Below are positions 1 through 9,554 of a DNA stretch of 64,000 nucleotides, piece by piece. How positions within the stretch are numbered: the first letter of the stretch is position 1; the number at the start of each line of letters is the position of its first letter. The notes beneath the pieces are model-generated. The model worked only from the letters and a program-made list of their open reading frames with translations, did not search any database and was not told the origin of the DNA. The position numbers and the translations under genes are program-made. The stretch is from Campylobacter sp. US33a (lineage in GTDB: Bacteria > Campylobacterota > Campylobacteria > Campylobacterales > Campylobacteraceae): contig NZ_RYYL01000003.1 in NCBI RefSeq assembly GCF_004378855.1, positions 124,001 through 188,000 on the forward strand, read 5' to 3'.

Positions 1-805
1 TGATATAAGGACTGATTCGTTTTACACATTCTTGAAATTTAGCCTCATTTATTCTTGCTTTATAAAAATGTTCTATGCGCATAATGCGATTTTCCAAAGA
101 ACAAAAACAATGAATTTTATAGGCATTACACATACTTTCATATAGTTTTAAAGGCAAAATAATATTGCCAATTTTACGACTCTCGCTTTCTATAAAAGCA
201 TATTGTTTAATTTTTGAAATTTGTTCAAACAACCTAGCTTCAAAAGCTTTTTGAGTAGGCTGATCTCCTAAAATATCACCAAAAGAAGAACCTAAGTGAT
301 TAGCCATTTTTTCTAAATCAATCGCATTAGGTAGAAGCCTTAAAAGCTCGGTTTTGCCACTTCCTGTATTGCCGCAAAGAGAAAATAAATCAAAATATAA
401 AGGTTGAACAAAACTTTCATTTAAAAAAGCTCTATATGCTTTAAATCCTCCTTTTAAACGGACTACCCTATAACCAAGCTCACTTAAAATCACCGCGATA
501 GACTTAGAACGCAATCCTCCGCGAGCGCAGTAAATTCCTATCTTAGATCCAATGTGAAAATGCTTAGTTAATTTCGGAATATGTTTTGCCATATTTGCAC
601 AAATATACTGTGCGCCTTTTGACTTGGCTAAAGCTTGATTTTTTCGATATAAAATTCCTACCTCTTGATGCTCTAAATTGTTTAAGGCATAAAAATTTAA
701 AGCATTAGGCAAATGCGAATGATGAAACTCATCAGGACTTCTTGCATCGATCAAAAGATCAAATTGATGCTTTTTAAATTCCAAAAAATCACTATCACTT
801 AGCAC
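1..805 (-). CDS. mnmH: tRNA 2-selenouridine/geranyl-2-thiouridine synthase, partial (C-terminus off the window)
   Basis: MnmH (SelU/YbbB) modifies the wobble uridine of some tRNAs, replacing sulfur with selenium. The first 268 codons are visible. They hold an N-terminal rhodanese domain with the persulfide cysteine in YCARGGLRSKS (about residue 93), then a P-loop GNTGSGKT (about 145-152). That order is diagnostic of the family. The start is taken as the GTG at 805, which overlaps the last codons of the HIT gene by 7 bases; no ATG lies near the conserved N-terminus (LLIDARSPDEF). The reading frame runs off base 1, so the C-terminal part is not seen. It is the last visible gene of a minus-strand run beginning at 4386. 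Confidence 0.88.
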   Translation of the reverse strand, partial: MLSDSDFLEFKKHQFDLLIDARSPDEFHHSHLPNALNFYALNNLEHQEVGILYRKNQALAKSKGAQYICANMAKHIPKLTKHFHIGSKIGIYCARGGLRSKSIAVILSELGYRVVRLKGGFKAYRAFLNESFVQPLYFDLFSLCGNTGSGKTELLRLLPNAIDLEKMANHLGSSFGDILGDQPTQKAFEARLFEQISKIKQYAFIESESRKIGNIILPLKLYESMCNAYKIHCFCSLENRIMRIEHFYKARINEAKFQECVKRISPYI

Positions 806-1290
806 AAATATTCTTTATAAGCTTGTTTGATTTGTAAATAAATTTTTCCTAAATCCTTACCGCAAACCCTTGTCTGTGCAATAGTTGTAATAAAATTTGT
901 ATCACCAGCCCAACGCGGTACTAAATGATAATGGCAATGTGGAGCAATCCCTGCTCCTGCTTGTTCGCCTAAATTCATACCAATATTAACACCTTTTGCG
1001 TGCAAAGTCTGTTTTAAAATCTTTACCCCAAGCCTTACCATAGATGAAATTTCTTGCCAAGCTTCCTCGCTTAAATCTTCAATATTTTCCAAATGCTCGT
1101 AAGGAATAACCATGAAATGACCAGGACTATAAGGATAAAGATTCATTATCCCAAAGCAATATTTTTTTCTAAAAATTACTCCGCGTTCCTCATCTTTATC
1201 TAGCTCTTTACTGACCGAGCAAAAAGGACACAAATCATTGTTTTTGCTTTTAAAATATTCACTTCTCCACGGTGCGTGTAAATGCTGCAT
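799..1290 (-). CDS. HIT family hydrolase (AP4A hydrolase/phosphorylase-like)
   Basis: A 163-residue histidine-triad protein. The triad HCHYHLVPRW lies near residue 118-127, with a CPFC metal-binding knuckle near residues 21-24 and the family segment NLYPYSPGHFMVIPYEH. HIT proteins of this type hydrolyse or phosphorolyse nucleotide phosphate linkages such as diadenosine tetraphosphate; the substrate cannot be read from sequence. It lies one base downstream of trpC and overlaps mnmH by 7 bases, so translation is probably coupled. Confidence 0.9.
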   Translation of the reverse strand: MQHLHAPWRSEYFKSKNNDLCPFCSVSKELDKDEERGVIFRKKYCFGIMNLYPYSPGHFMVIPYEHLENIEDLSEEAWQEISSMVRLGVKILKQTLHAKGVNIGMNLGEQAGAGIAPHCHYHLVPRWAGDTNFITTIAQTRVCGKDLGKIYLQIKQAYKEYLC

Positions 1291-1291
1291 G

Positions 1292-2074
1292 TTAATCCTT
1301 TATCAAATTTAAAAGTGCTTTACCCTCATCAGCTTGACGCATAAAATACTCTCCGATCAAAAAAGCATCCACTCCTATATCTTGCAAATGTTTTAAAAAT
1401 TCCTTATCCTCTAGACCACTTTCTGCAATGATAATTTTAGAATTTGGAATTTGAGGAATTAATTTTTCACAAAGGTCCATATGCATGGAAAAATCATTAA
1501 GATTTCGGTGATTAATGCCTATAATATCCGCTCCTGCAAAAATAGCCTTACTTAAATCTTCTTTATCGTGAATTTCTACTAAAGCTTCAAGCCCCAAATG
1601 TCTTGCAAATTCAAGCAATTTTTTAAGTTCTTTCATGCTTAACATTTTTGCAATTAAAAGCACAAAATCTGCTCCATATACCAAAGCCTCTAAAATTTGA
1701 TATTCATCAAAAATAAAATCCTTTCTAAGCAAAGGAACTTGAGTATAACGGCGTATTAAGCTTAAATTTTCCAATGAACCTTTAAAAAAATGCGGCTCTG
1801 TTAAAACAGAAATAGCAACAGCTTTGTTTTTTTCATAATTTAAAGCTATATTTAAAGGATCAAAATTTTCTCTAATCACGCCTTTACTAGGGCTGGCTTT
1901 TTTTACCTCAGCGATAATTTTCATCTCTTTATCAACTCGCCTCAAAGCCTTTTTTACATCTTTTGGAAAGAAGGGATTTGAAGCTAAAGATCTACCCAAC
2001 ATATCGTAAGGTAAAAGTTTTTTGCGAATTTCAAGCTCTTCTTTTGTTTTTTTAAAAATATCATCCAAAATCAT
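1292..2074 (-). CDS. trpC: Indole-3-glycerol phosphate synthase
   Basis: Catalyses ring closure of CdRP to indole-3-glycerol phosphate in tryptophan synthesis. The 260 residues form a single TIM-barrel domain with the family motifs [10 protein letters not shown] (substrate-binding lysines), [30 protein letters not shown] and FLIGEYFM. There is no fused TrpF domain. It is an orphan: neighbours are not trp genes. Its start overlaps the stop of the upstream lipoprotein gene (ATGA type, 4 bases), so it is probably translated from that transcript. No trp leader is seen. Confidence 0.95.
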   Translation of the reverse strand: MILDDIFKKTKEELEIRKKLLPYDMLGRSLASNPFFPKDVKKALRRVDKEMKIIAEVKKASPSKGVIRENFDPLNIALNYEKNKAVAISVLTEPHFFKGSLENLSLIRRYTQVPLLRKDFIFDEYQILEALVYGADFVLLIAKMLSMKELKKLLEFARHLGLEALVEIHDKEDLSKAIFAGADIIGINHRNLNDFSMHMDLCEKLIPQIPNSKIIIAESGLEDKEFLKHLQDIGVDAFLIGEYFMRQADEGKALLNLIKD

Positions 2075-3351
2075 TTTTTACTCTTTAGACATTTTTGTAT
2101 AGCTCGAATATGTCTTTTGCTCTCATTGGAAGCAGAAAATTCTTTATCGTGTAAAGTTTTTGTCATTACATCCCATGCCTTAGAGCACTTATTTTGCTTA
2201 TAATATCCCCACGATAAAGAATCAAGATAATATAAATTATCAGGCTCTGCATTTAAAGCCTTAATAACTAATTCTATGCCCTTATTTACATCTAAATTAT
2301 AATCAATCAGCATATAACCATAATAATTTAAATATAAAGCTTCAGTATTTTCATCTAAAGCTTGTTCGAATTTTTTACTGACTGATTCTAAAACATTTTT
2401 ATTGACCTGTTTTTTCTCCATAGCATCTTCAAATTCCATTACTGCAGCTTGCAATAAATATGACTTATTTTGAGTTTTTTGATAAAGTTTTAAGCACAAC
2501 TTAAAAGCATTATCATATTGCTTTAAATTTTGATAAAAATACACAATCATATCAGGCTTTAAATCAAATTTCAAAGCCAAATCCAAAGCTTTTTGGTATT
2601 GTTTTTGCGTATCAAAAAGCTCTAAAATCGCATATAAAAAAGTTTGATTTTTACTTATTTCATACAGATCTAAATAAATTTTTTCAAGCCCATTATATTC
2701 TTTAGCATCATTATAAATTTTTACAAGTAAAATACAAGTTTTTAAAGTGCAGCCTTTTTTATTTCTAAAATCTTCAAGCCACATTCTAGCTTGATTTGTT
2801 TGTTTTAATAATATACTAGCTCTTGTCATCTTTAAAACCAACTCTTCGCTAATATTGATCTTATAAGCCATTTCATAAAATCCAAAAGCCTCTGTGATTT
2901 TTTGCTGCTGCATTAAAATATCACCTAATAGTTCATAGTTCTTTGCATCTTTTTGGATTTGCAAAACTTCTTTTAATAAATTTTGTGCTTGCTCTAAATC
3001 ATTGATTTGCAAATTATAGAGCACAACAAGTTTTTTAAGTGCTATATTTTGATTCATATATTCTTTAGCTAAAACACTTATTTCCTCTTTATTATCAAGA
3101 TTATTAAGCAAAGTAAGCAAAAAAGCTTTTTCCAAAAAAGCACTCTGCTTACTTTCTTCAAAAAGTCTTAAATACTCATCTCTAGCTTGTGTGTATTTCA
3201 TAAAATACTCATCATTTAAAGCCTTCATTACGCGAAAATTTAAATCCGCATTTTTATTCACCTCAACTGGTTTATACTCCACAATATTTTTTTGTGCCCC
3301 ACAAGCTGCAAAAAATAATCCGAAAAAAACTAAAAACAAACCCCGATACAT
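2071..3351 (-). CDS. TPR-repeat outer-membrane-type lipoprotein
   Basis: A 426-residue protein with a lipoprotein signal: hydrophobic segment [10 protein letters not shown] followed by the lipobox AAC, so Cys17 would be lipidated. The mature part is almost all helical and fits repeated TPR-like units (segments around 130-160, 230-290 and 340-400, e.g. [23 protein letters not shown]). TPR lipoproteins usually scaffold envelope complexes; the partner is unknown. It overlaps the upstream YkgJ-type gene by 22 bases and trpC downstream by 4. Confidence 0.8.
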   Translation of the reverse strand: MYRGLFLVFFGLFFAACGAQKNIVEYKPVEVNKNADLNFRVMKALNDEYFMKYTQARDEYLRLFEESKQSAFLEKAFLLTLLNNLDNKEEISVLAKEYMNQNIALKKLVVLYNLQINDLEQAQNLLKEVLQIQKDAKNYELLGDILMQQQKITEAFGFYEMAYKINISEELVLKMTRASILLKQTNQARMWLEDFRNKKGCTLKTCILLVKIYNDAKEYNGLEKIYLDLYEISKNQTFLYAILELFDTQKQYQKALDLALKFDLKPDMIVYFYQNLKQYDNAFKLCLKLYQKTQNKSYLLQAAVMEFEDAMEKKQVNKNVLESVSKKFEQALDENTEALYLNYYGYMLIDYNLDVNKGIELVIKALNAEPDNLYYLDSLSWGYYKQNKCSKAWDVMTKTLHDKEFSASNESKRHIRAIQKCLKSKK

Positions 3352-3698
3352 TCTTTTTGTAATTCCTTTTTATTTTTTTTAAAATATTCCCAAAAGGGAA
3401 AAGTTCGACATTGACTAGGCCTTAACTCATAAATACTACATTTCCTTCGATTTTGATCAAAAAAAATACAAGCAAAGCCTTCTTCAAATCGCACTTCTTG
3501 AAAACTGTATTTTAATCCAACTTTTCTTAAAAATCCTTGCTCAAAATCTTCAAAATTTAAATTTAAAAATTTTGCAATTGCTTCTAGCTCATCTTTATTT
3601 GCAAAAATATTGCCACTTTCACCAATGCAACACTTTCCTCCACATTTTTCGCAAGCATTCTCATCAAAAGAAAAATCAAAACCTTGTTTATAAATCAT
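3330..3698 (-). CDS. YkgJ-type cysteine cluster protein (putative zinc or iron-sulfur protein)
   Basis: About 122 residues with the CxxxCxxCC pattern (ACEKCGGKCC near the N-terminus) and later Cys residues in FACIFFDQNRRKCSIYELRPSQCRTFPF, as in YkgJ/DUF3109-like proteins that bind a metal or Fe-S cluster. The function is unknown. The start is taken as the ATG at 3698 (MIYKQG); the frame is open upstream to 3788, but that part lies inside the methyltransferase gene and adds nothing conserved. It overlaps the methyltransferase by 11 bases and the lipoprotein gene by 22. Confidence 0.78.
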   Translation of the reverse strand: MIYKQGFDFSFDENACEKCGGKCCIGESGNIFANKDELEAIAKFLNLNFEDFEQGFLRKVGLKYSFQEVRFEEGFACIFFDQNRRKCSIYELRPSQCRTFPFWEYFKKNKKELQKECIGVCF

Positions 3699-4386
3699 CA
3701 CTTTCAACCTTAAATTCATTATACACTTGAAGCATTTGCTGGCTAAACACATTATCTTCATACACAATAAAAGGCTCCAAAATTTCACAAAAATTTTTTG
3801 AACTTTTCTGAGCCAAAATCATAAGCAATCTTGCCTTTTGATCTTTTCGAGTGTGAATAAACTGTAAAGCTGTAAGCTTGATTTTATACTTTTTTAACAA
3901 ACAGGCGATTTCTTCAATGGCTAGACTTTCATAACAAAAACACAATTTTCCTCTGGGTTTTAATAAAGAATTTGCACGGGCAATAAAGTCTTCTAATTTT
4001 AAATTATCTGCAAATTTACTAATATTTTGATGAGTATTTTCGCCTTTTTGGGCTCCATATCTATAAAAAGGTGGATTTGAAACAATAAAATCATATTTTT
4101 TTTCTGTATTAAAATCTTTAAAATCACATAAAAAAGTCTTAGCATTCATAGAATTTAATTTTAAATTCTCTTCACAAAGAGTAATATTGCATTCTTGAAT
4201 ATCAAGCAAATCAAGATTAATATTCGGATATTTTTTTTTAAGCCCTATACCCACAATACCACAGCCGCAACCCACATCCAACACTTCCATCTTGGGCTTT
4301 TGTTTTGATGCAAAATCAAGCAAAATCATAGAATCGCTATTATAACGATAACCATTTTTCAACTGTTTAAAACGCATTATTTGCAC
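3688..4386 (-). CDS. TrmN6-like tRNA1(Val) adenine-N6 methyltransferase
   Basis: A class I SAM-dependent methyltransferase of 232 residues. Motif I is LDVGCGCGIVGIGL (about 36-49) and motif IV is SNPPF (about 104-108), the signature of N6-adenine methylation. The N-terminal FKQLKNGYRYNSDSMILLDF matches the TrmN6/YfiC family, which acts on A37 of tRNA-Val. The exact target is inferred. The chosen start is a GTG at 4386, about five bases after AGGAT; an ATG three codons later (4377) is possible. It is the first gene of the minus-strand run ending in mnmH. Confidence 0.8.
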   Translation of the reverse strand: MQIMRFKQLKNGYRYNSDSMILLDFASKQKPKMEVLDVGCGCGIVGIGLKKKYPNINLDLLDIQECNITLCEENLKLNSMNAKTFLCDFKDFNTEKKYDFIVSNPPFYRYGAQKGENTHQNISKFADNLKLEDFIARANSLLKPRGKLCFCYESLAIEEIACLLKKYKIKLTALQFIHTRKDQKARLLMILAQKSSKNFCEILEPFIVYEDNVFSQQMLQVYNEFKVESDDL

Positions 4387-4450
4387 TTTTTATCCTATAA
4401 AATTAATAATTTTTTGCAAAATATATTTTTAATTAAAACTTTTAGAAAAT

Positions 4451-4456
4451 TATACT
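4451..4456 (+). promoter_or_regulatory. Putative sigma-70 -10 box for the PAS-cetA operon
   Basis: TATACT lies in an AT-rich divergent spacer, 43 bases before the PAS gene start. Campylobacter sigma-70 promoters typically show a good -10 and no fixed -35, as here. The assignment is by position and sequence only. Confidence 0.45.
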
Positions 4457-4498
4457 ATTATTTCCAAAAAGTAACAACTCAAAAAAGGTATTTAAGCT

Positions 4499-4993
4499 AT
4501 GAAAGAAATTATTGTTAATGAAGATATACTTATTACATCTAAAACAGATCTGAAAGGCAATATTATCTATGCCAATGATGACTTCTTAAAATATGCTGGA
4601 TATTCCATGAAAGAAGTTCTTTATAAACCTCATAATATCGTGCGTCATCCTGATATGCCAAAAGCGGTTTTTAAATTATTATGGGAATATATCAAAAACA
4701 AAAATGAAATTTTTGCCTTTGTAAAAAATAAAACAAAAAGCGGAGATTATTACTGGGTTTTTGCCAATATCACAGTATCTTTGAATGAAAAAGGCGAAGC
4801 AATAAATTGCTATTCCGTAAGAAGAGCACCTAATAAAGACGCTTTAAAAACCATAAGTGAGCTTTACAAAAACTTAGTTGAATGCGAACAAAAAGATGGC
4901 TTGCAAGCAAGCTATAAAAAACTTCAAGACTTTATAGCTTCATATAATATAAGCTACAATCAGCTTATATTTGAACTTCAAGGTTTAAAATAA
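4499..4993 (+). CDS. Aer-type PAS-domain redox sensor (CetB/CetC family)
   Basis: A 164-residue single PAS protein with no membrane segment. The PAS core is very close to the FAD-binding PAS of Aer: NIVRHPDMP (about 49-57), FVKNKTKSGDYYWVFAN (about 76-92). In C. jejuni such proteins (CetB, CetC) bind FAD and signal through the separate transducer CetA, giving a split Aer for energy taxis. It lies 11 bases upstream of cetA with a good AAAGGAG between them. From memory, C. jejuni flanks cetA with two PAS genes; only one is here, so I do not choose between the CetB and CetC names. Confidence 0.85.
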   Translation: MKEIIVNEDILITSKTDLKGNIIYANDDFLKYAGYSMKEVLYKPHNIVRHPDMPKAVFKLLWEYIKNKNEIFAFVKNKTKSGDYYWVFANITVSLNEKGEAINCYSVRRAPNKDALKTISELYKNLVECEQKDGLQASYKKLQDFIASYNISYNQLIFELQGLK

Positions 4994-5004
4994 AAGGAGA
5001 TTAA

Positions 5005-6378
5005 ATGAAAAAAACATTGTATTTTGGAATTTTTTTAAACATTTTAGCTCTTATCATTGGAATTGTTGCAAAAGAATATTACTCTTTAATATTCTTTGTA
5101 TTTTCTCTTTGTGTGCTAGGTTTTATTTATTTTCTCTATGATGAAAATGAAAAAAATCTTAACTTGCTGCTTGAACTTTCACAAGAATTAAAAAATGGTA
5201 ATTTTGATGGACGCGTGGTTTATACCTCAATGAAAAATCAAAAATTGGCAAAAATTTGCGACGATCTCAATAATACAATAGATAGTCTAGAAGCTTATTT
5301 AAGGGAAATTAATACCTCCATTGAATGTTCTCAAAAACATCATTTTTACCGCAAAGCTTTATCTAAAGGCTTAAAAGGAATTTTTTCTAGCAATATAAAA
5401 TTTATTAATGAAGCCTTAGGAAATATAGAAAATACAACCAAATCGGTCTTTAAAAATGCCTTATCGAAAACCCTAATGGATTTAAGTTTAAATAATCAAA
5501 ACAAAGATTTAGAACAAATTTCTAATTCCTTAAATGAAGATATTAAATTTATGAAAAATGTTCATAATGTTGTTAATTCAATTGCTCAAGTAGCCGCAGA
5601 AAATGGCTCTGAAGTTAATGCACTTAAAGAATCTATCAGCTCTTTAATGGAAGTAACAAACTCAAGCAACGAAAGCATTCAAGCCTTTGTTTCAAATTCT
5701 CAAAATATTACTTCTGTAGTAGAAGTTATTAGAGATATTGCCGATCAAACAAATCTTTTGGCATTAAATGCTGCCATTGAAGCAGCTCGTGCAGGAGAAT
5801 ATGGAAGAGGCTTTGCAGTGGTTGCCGATGAAGTGCGCAAACTAGCAGAAAGAACCCAAAAATCAACAAGCGAAATATCTATTGCTATTCAAACCATGCA
5901 GCAAGACTTTGATAATATTCAAGCAGGAAGCACAAGGGTGCTTAACATAGTAAGCGATTCAGAAGCCAAAATCACAAATTTCAGCACAGCTTTCAAGCAT
6001 TTAGAAAATAACAGCATTTCTTTAGGGGATAATTTCTTAGTTTTTGCAAAAAAACTCATACTTTCTGCAACAAAAATTGATCATATTTTATATAAATCAA
6101 ATATTTATCTTAGCTTAAATAACGGACAAATGGAACACATAAAAGAACTTGATCCTATTTCAAAACTGAGCATAAATGAAGAAAGTAAAAATGTTATCCT
6201 TGAGCTAGTCAATAGCGAAGAATTAGAAGAAAGTAAGGAATTTATAAAAAATAACGCTTATAAGGCTTTAGAACTCTCTCAAAATCATATCGATCAAAAG
6301 ATCTATGATGAGATTGTAACAGATATTAGCGCCTTAGAACAAAAAAGCTCTCAAATTTTAGAAAAATTAAAAATCTAA
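5005..6378 (+). CDS. cetA: Energy-taxis transducer CetA (MCP-like)
   Basis: A 457-residue chemoreceptor. Two hydrophobic segments sit at about residues 4-20 and 25-44 with almost no periplasmic loop, followed by a HAMP-like linker and a cytoplasmic signalling domain. The hairpin tip motif [43 protein letters not shown] contacts CheA/CheW. The lack of a ligand-binding domain fits a transducer that receives its signal from a PAS partner, here the gene just upstream. Its stop codon touches the hairpin shared with lon. Confidence 0.9.
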   Translation: MKKTLYFGIFLNILALIIGIVAKEYYSLIFFVFSLCVLGFIYFLYDENEKNLNLLLELSQELKNGNFDGRVVYTSMKNQKLAKICDDLNNTIDSLEAYLREINTSIECSQKHHFYRKALSKGLKGIFSSNIKFINEALGNIENTTKSVFKNALSKTLMDLSLNNQNKDLEQISNSLNEDIKFMKNVHNVVNSIAQVAAENGSEVNALKESISSLMEVTNSSNESIQAFVSNSQNITSVVEVIRDIADQTNLLALNAAIEAARAGEYGRGFAVVADEVRKLAERTQKSTSEISIAIQTMQQDFDNIQAGSTRVLNIVSDSEAKITNFSTAFKHLENNSISLGDNFLVFAKKLILSATKIDHILYKSNIYLSLNNGQMEHIKELDPISKLSINEESKNVILELVNSEELEESKEFIKNNAYKALELSQNHIDQKIYDEIVTDISALEQKSSQILEKLKI

Positions 6379-6406
6379 AAGCACTCTCTATATTAAAGAG
6401 TGCTTT
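6378..6406. terminator. Hairpin between convergent cetA and lon
   Basis: Perfect 10-bp stem AAAGCACTCT / AGAGTGCTTT with a 9-base loop. On the minus strand a T-rich run follows (TTTTAGATTTTTAA), as expected for an intrinsic terminator of lon; the plus-strand tail is A-rich and weaker. The last lon codons and its stop lie in the right arm and loop. Confidence 0.75.
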
Positions 6407-8763
6407 AAAACCTCATCAATAGTATCTACTGGTACAATTTTAATATTATCCTTAACCTCATCAGGAATTTCTTTTAAATCTCTCTCATAATTTTTTCTTG
6501 GAATTAAGGCACATTCTATCCCTGCTTTATACGCAGCAATCAATTTTTCTTTCAATCCACCAATTGGTAAAACTCTACCTATTAAATCTATCTCTCCTGT
6601 CATAGCAACATTGGAATGTACTTTTTTCTCACTAAAAATCGAAGCTATAGCAACACACATAGTGATACCTGCACTTGGGCCATCTTTTGGCGTAGCTCCA
6701 TCTGGAACATGAAGATGCAAATTATATTGCTCATAAATACTGCTTTTACTATCCTTTGTGAGTTTTTTAGGGATAAGTAATTTACCCCCATCAATTAAAA
6801 CCTTAATCACACTCAAAGCAATGCGCGCAGACTCTTTCATCACATCACCCAAACTTCCCGTTAATAATAATTCACCTTTTCCTTTGTTTTTGATAATTTC
6901 AATTTTTAAAACATCTCCACCCACCGCAGTCCAAGCTAAACCATTAACTTGTCCTACCCTATCTATTTTATCTTGTTTTTGAATTTCATAGACTTTTTTA
7001 TCTAAAAACTGGTTAAGATTTTTAGTATTGATAGTAATTTTTTTACTACTATCAAGCAAAATTTCTTTTGCACTTTTTCTACAAAGCTCAGCAAATTTTC
7101 TTCTTAAATTTCTCACTCCTGACTCTCTAGTATAATCACTGATTATTAATTCAATAGCATTCTTAGAAATACTAAGTTCGGTATTTTTTAAACCATGTTT
7201 TTTCATTTCGCTTGGAATAAGATAATTCTTTGCAATTTGAAATTTCTCACTAGGAGTATAAGAACTTAATTCTATAAATTCCATCCTATCTCTTAAAGGC
7301 GCAGGAATATTGCTAATATCATTAGCCGTTGCTATGAAAATTACCTTACTTAAATCTACATTAAAATTTAAATAATAATCTCTGAATTTAGAATTTTGCT
7401 CAGGATCAAGAATTTCTAAAAGAACTGCACTCGGATCACCCTTAAAACTACGGTTAATTTTATCTATCTCATCTAAAACAACAACAGGGTTGATTTGTTT
7501 TGCTTCAATAAGTCCTTGAATAATGCGTCCAGGCATTGCGCCAATATAAGTTCGTCGATGTCCACGCAATTCATTAACATCTTCAAGTCCGCCAAGCGCA
7601 ATGCGTATAAGTTCTCGCTTTAAAGCTTTTGCTACAGAATTTGCCAAAGAAGTTTTTCCCACTCCAGGAGGACCATAAAGGCACAAAATAACCTTGGCGC
7701 CTTCTTTGTCTTCAACCTTTCTTTTTTCTAATAATTCACGAACCGCGAAATATTCTTCAATACGTTCTTTTGGCTTATTAAGCGCATAATGATCAGCATT
7801 TAATTGCTTTGAAACTTCCTTAATGCTTAGTTTCTTCTTTGCTAAATTTTCAAAAGGAACATCCAATGCAACTTCAATGTAAGTTTGAAGCATAGAAGCT
7901 TCAGAATTGTCTTGATGAATCCGTTCAAATTTTTCAATTTGTTTCTTAATCTCTCTGTAGGCATCTTCATGCATAAACTTTTTCTTAGCTTCAAGTTTTT
8001 TATAATATTCTTTGGTTTCATTGTCTTTTTGTATATCTGAACCAAGTTCTTTTTGAATTTGCTTTAATTGTTCTTTTAAAAAATATTCTTTATTAGCTTG
8101 ATCGATTTTAGAATGCACCTTACTTTTAATTTCTTTTTGTAATTTATTGGCTTCTATTTCATCACTAATTAAACCAATAAGTCTTAGAAATTTTTTCTCA
8201 AGATCGTTTTCTATAAAGAATTCATAGGCAACTTGTTTCTTAACATGTATAGTATTTAAAATCAAATCACAAATTCGAACTCCATCTAAGCCTTCTTCAA
8301 TGGTTCTTAAAAGATCTGGCGAAAAATAATGGCTTATTGCAGCCAAAGCACGAACTTTTTCTTTTAATACACCAAGCAAAGCTTCATTTTTAACAGCACT
8401 TAATTCATTATGGACAATAAGATCCACACTAGCCACTAAAGGTTTTTGGGAAATTCTTTCTACAATTTTAGCCTTTGAATAACCTTGAAAAAGAATTTTT
8501 ATCCTGCCGTCAGGAAGAGGAACTTTACGCATTATGCTGCCTACAACTCCACAATCATAAATTTCATCAAAAGTTCTAGCACCTTCAAATTTAGATGGAG
8601 CAACAAAAATCATTGTGTCATTTTTAAGAGCTAATTCCAAAGCCTTAATATTTTGAACATCGCTCAAAAAAATAGGAGTAATCATAAAAGGGTATAAAAA
8701 TAATTCATCTTCAACCAACACAGGAAGCTGTGCTGGGTAATTTTGCATTTCTTCAACTTGCAT
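6388..8763 (-). CDS. lon: ATP-dependent protease Lon
   Basis: A 791-residue LonA. It has an N-terminal substrate-binding domain (LPVLVEDELFLYPFMITPIF), an AAA+ module with Walker A GPPGVGKTS (about 365) and Walker B VVLDEIDKI, and a C-terminal protease domain with the catalytic Ser in DGPSAG and the Lys in GGLKEKLIAAYKAG. It degrades misfolded and regulatory proteins in the cytoplasm. The length equals that recalled for C. jejuni Lon. It lies 15 bases downstream of bamD and is probably co-transcribed with it. No CIRCE or HAIR heat-shock operator is visible in the short gap. Confidence 0.97.
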   Translation of the reverse strand: MQVEEMQNYPAQLPVLVEDELFLYPFMITPIFLSDVQNIKALELALKNDTMIFVAPSKFEGARTFDEIYDCGVVGSIMRKVPLPDGRIKILFQGYSKAKIVERISQKPLVASVDLIVHNELSAVKNEALLGVLKEKVRALAAISHYFSPDLLRTIEEGLDGVRICDLILNTIHVKKQVAYEFFIENDLEKKFLRLIGLISDEIEANKLQKEIKSKVHSKIDQANKEYFLKEQLKQIQKELGSDIQKDNETKEYYKKLEAKKKFMHEDAYREIKKQIEKFERIHQDNSEASMLQTYIEVALDVPFENLAKKKLSIKEVSKQLNADHYALNKPKERIEEYFAVRELLEKRKVEDKEGAKVILCLYGPPGVGKTSLANSVAKALKRELIRIALGGLEDVNELRGHRRTYIGAMPGRIIQGLIEAKQINPVVVLDEIDKINRSFKGDPSAVLLEILDPEQNSKFRDYYLNFNVDLSKVIFIATANDISNIPAPLRDRMEFIELSSYTPSEKFQIAKNYLIPSEMKKHGLKNTELSISKNAIELIISDYTRESGVRNLRRKFAELCRKSAKEILLDSSKKITINTKNLNQFLDKKVYEIQKQDKIDRVGQVNGLAWTAVGGDVLKIEIIKNKGKGELLLTGSLGDVMKESARIALSVIKVLIDGGKLLIPKKLTKDSKSSIYEQYNLHLHVPDGATPKDGPSAGITMCVAIASIFSEKKVHSNVAMTGEIDLIGRVLPIGGLKEKLIAAYKAGIECALIPRKNYERDLKEIPDEVKDNIKIVPVDTIDEVLKHSLI

Positions 8764-8778
8764 TATTTTCCTTAAAAA

Positions 8779-9426
8779 TTATTCAAATACTTTTCTATAC
8801 CAAGGAAGTTCTGGTTTTATCATATAAGTATCATAAAAGTCTGAATTTTTGAGTTTTTCCTGATAAATTTCATAACTTTGGGTGCGATCTGTTCTTTGAT
8901 AAAGATCAGCAATAGTTTCATCAAGATAATAATTTGCCAAATTAAATTTTGTAAGCATAGTTTGCACTAAAAGTTTATATTGGGTATTAGGATAATTTTC
9001 CAAAAATTGAGTAATTTCCTTAGAACTTTCAAGCATTAAAGCTTGATTACGATTTGGTTGCGAAAAAGCACTAAATTTTGCTTTAATCTTTAGATATCTT
9101 ATATAATCTACATTTTTAGAATTACCAAATTTTTTATTATACTCTTCAAGGTAAAAATCCGCTAAAAGATATTCTTCTTCATCCATATGCGCCTGAGCTA
9201 AAATAAGTAAAGTTTGTTCCAATAAAGGATCTGCAATATGCTCACTAGCCATAGAATTATAATGCAAATCCGCTTTTTCCAAATCCTTATCTTGCAAATC
9301 TTTAATGATTTGCTGATACCACTCTATAGCGCTTAAATTATAAAGTTCATCTGTAGTTTTTGTACTACAAGCACTTATTATTAACAAAACACTAACAGGT
9401 AAAATACATTTTTTGATTATCTTCAT
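8779..9426 (-). CDS. bamD: Outer membrane assembly lipoprotein BamD
   Basis: Part of the BAM complex that inserts beta-barrel proteins into the outer membrane. The 215-residue product has a lipoprotein signal ending SVLLIISAC (lipobox ISAC) and TPR-like helices (YLLADFYLEEYNKKFGNS, YPNTQYKLLVQTMLTKFNLANYYL) typical of BamD/ComL. The start is the ATG at 9426, six bases after GGAAG; a GTG one codon earlier is less likely. It is the first gene of a bamD-lon unit, divergent from fliW. Confidence 0.87.
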   Translation of the reverse strand: MKIIKKCILPVSVLLIISACSTKTTDELYNLSAIEWYQQIIKDLQDKDLEKADLHYNSMASEHIADPLLEQTLLILAQAHMDEEEYLLADFYLEEYNKKFGNSKNVDYIRYLKIKAKFSAFSQPNRNQALMLESSKEITQFLENYPNTQYKLLVQTMLTKFNLANYYLDETIADLYQRTDRTQSYEIYQEKLKNSDFYDTYMIKPELPWYRKVFE

Positions 9427-9461
9427 CACAAACTTCCATTAATATTAAAATTTATTTTGCA

Positions 9462-9467
9462 ATTATA
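9462..9467 (-). promoter_or_regulatory. Putative -10 box for bamD-lon
   Basis: TATAAT on the minus strand, 35 bases upstream of the bamD start, in the AT-rich divergent spacer with fliW. No -35 is evident, as is usual in Campylobacter. Confidence 0.55.
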
Positions 9468-9494
9468 ATCTAATAAATTAAATAATTTTATTTT

Positions 9495-9512
9495 TTGGAA
9501 TTATTATTGCTT
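9495..9512 (+). promoter_or_regulatory. Sigma-54-like promoter upstream of fliW
   Basis: TTGGAATTATTATTGCTT has GG at 9497-9498 and GC at 9509-9510, exactly ten bases apart, and matches the Campylobacter RpoN pattern TTGGAAC-N5-TTGCTT at all but one of the conserved positions. It lies 42 bases before the fliW ATG, which leaves a start site near 9522 and a short leader with AAGGAG. The spacer is AT-rich, so chance is possible. Confidence 0.55.
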
Positions 9513-9554
9513 ATTTTATGTTAAAATAATTTCATAAAATTTTAAGGAGATAAA

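Noticed and set aside
3191-3382. Plus-strand small frames over the lipoprotein and methyltransferase genes
   Set aside because: They mirror the coding genes on the other strand and have no RBS or recognisable product.
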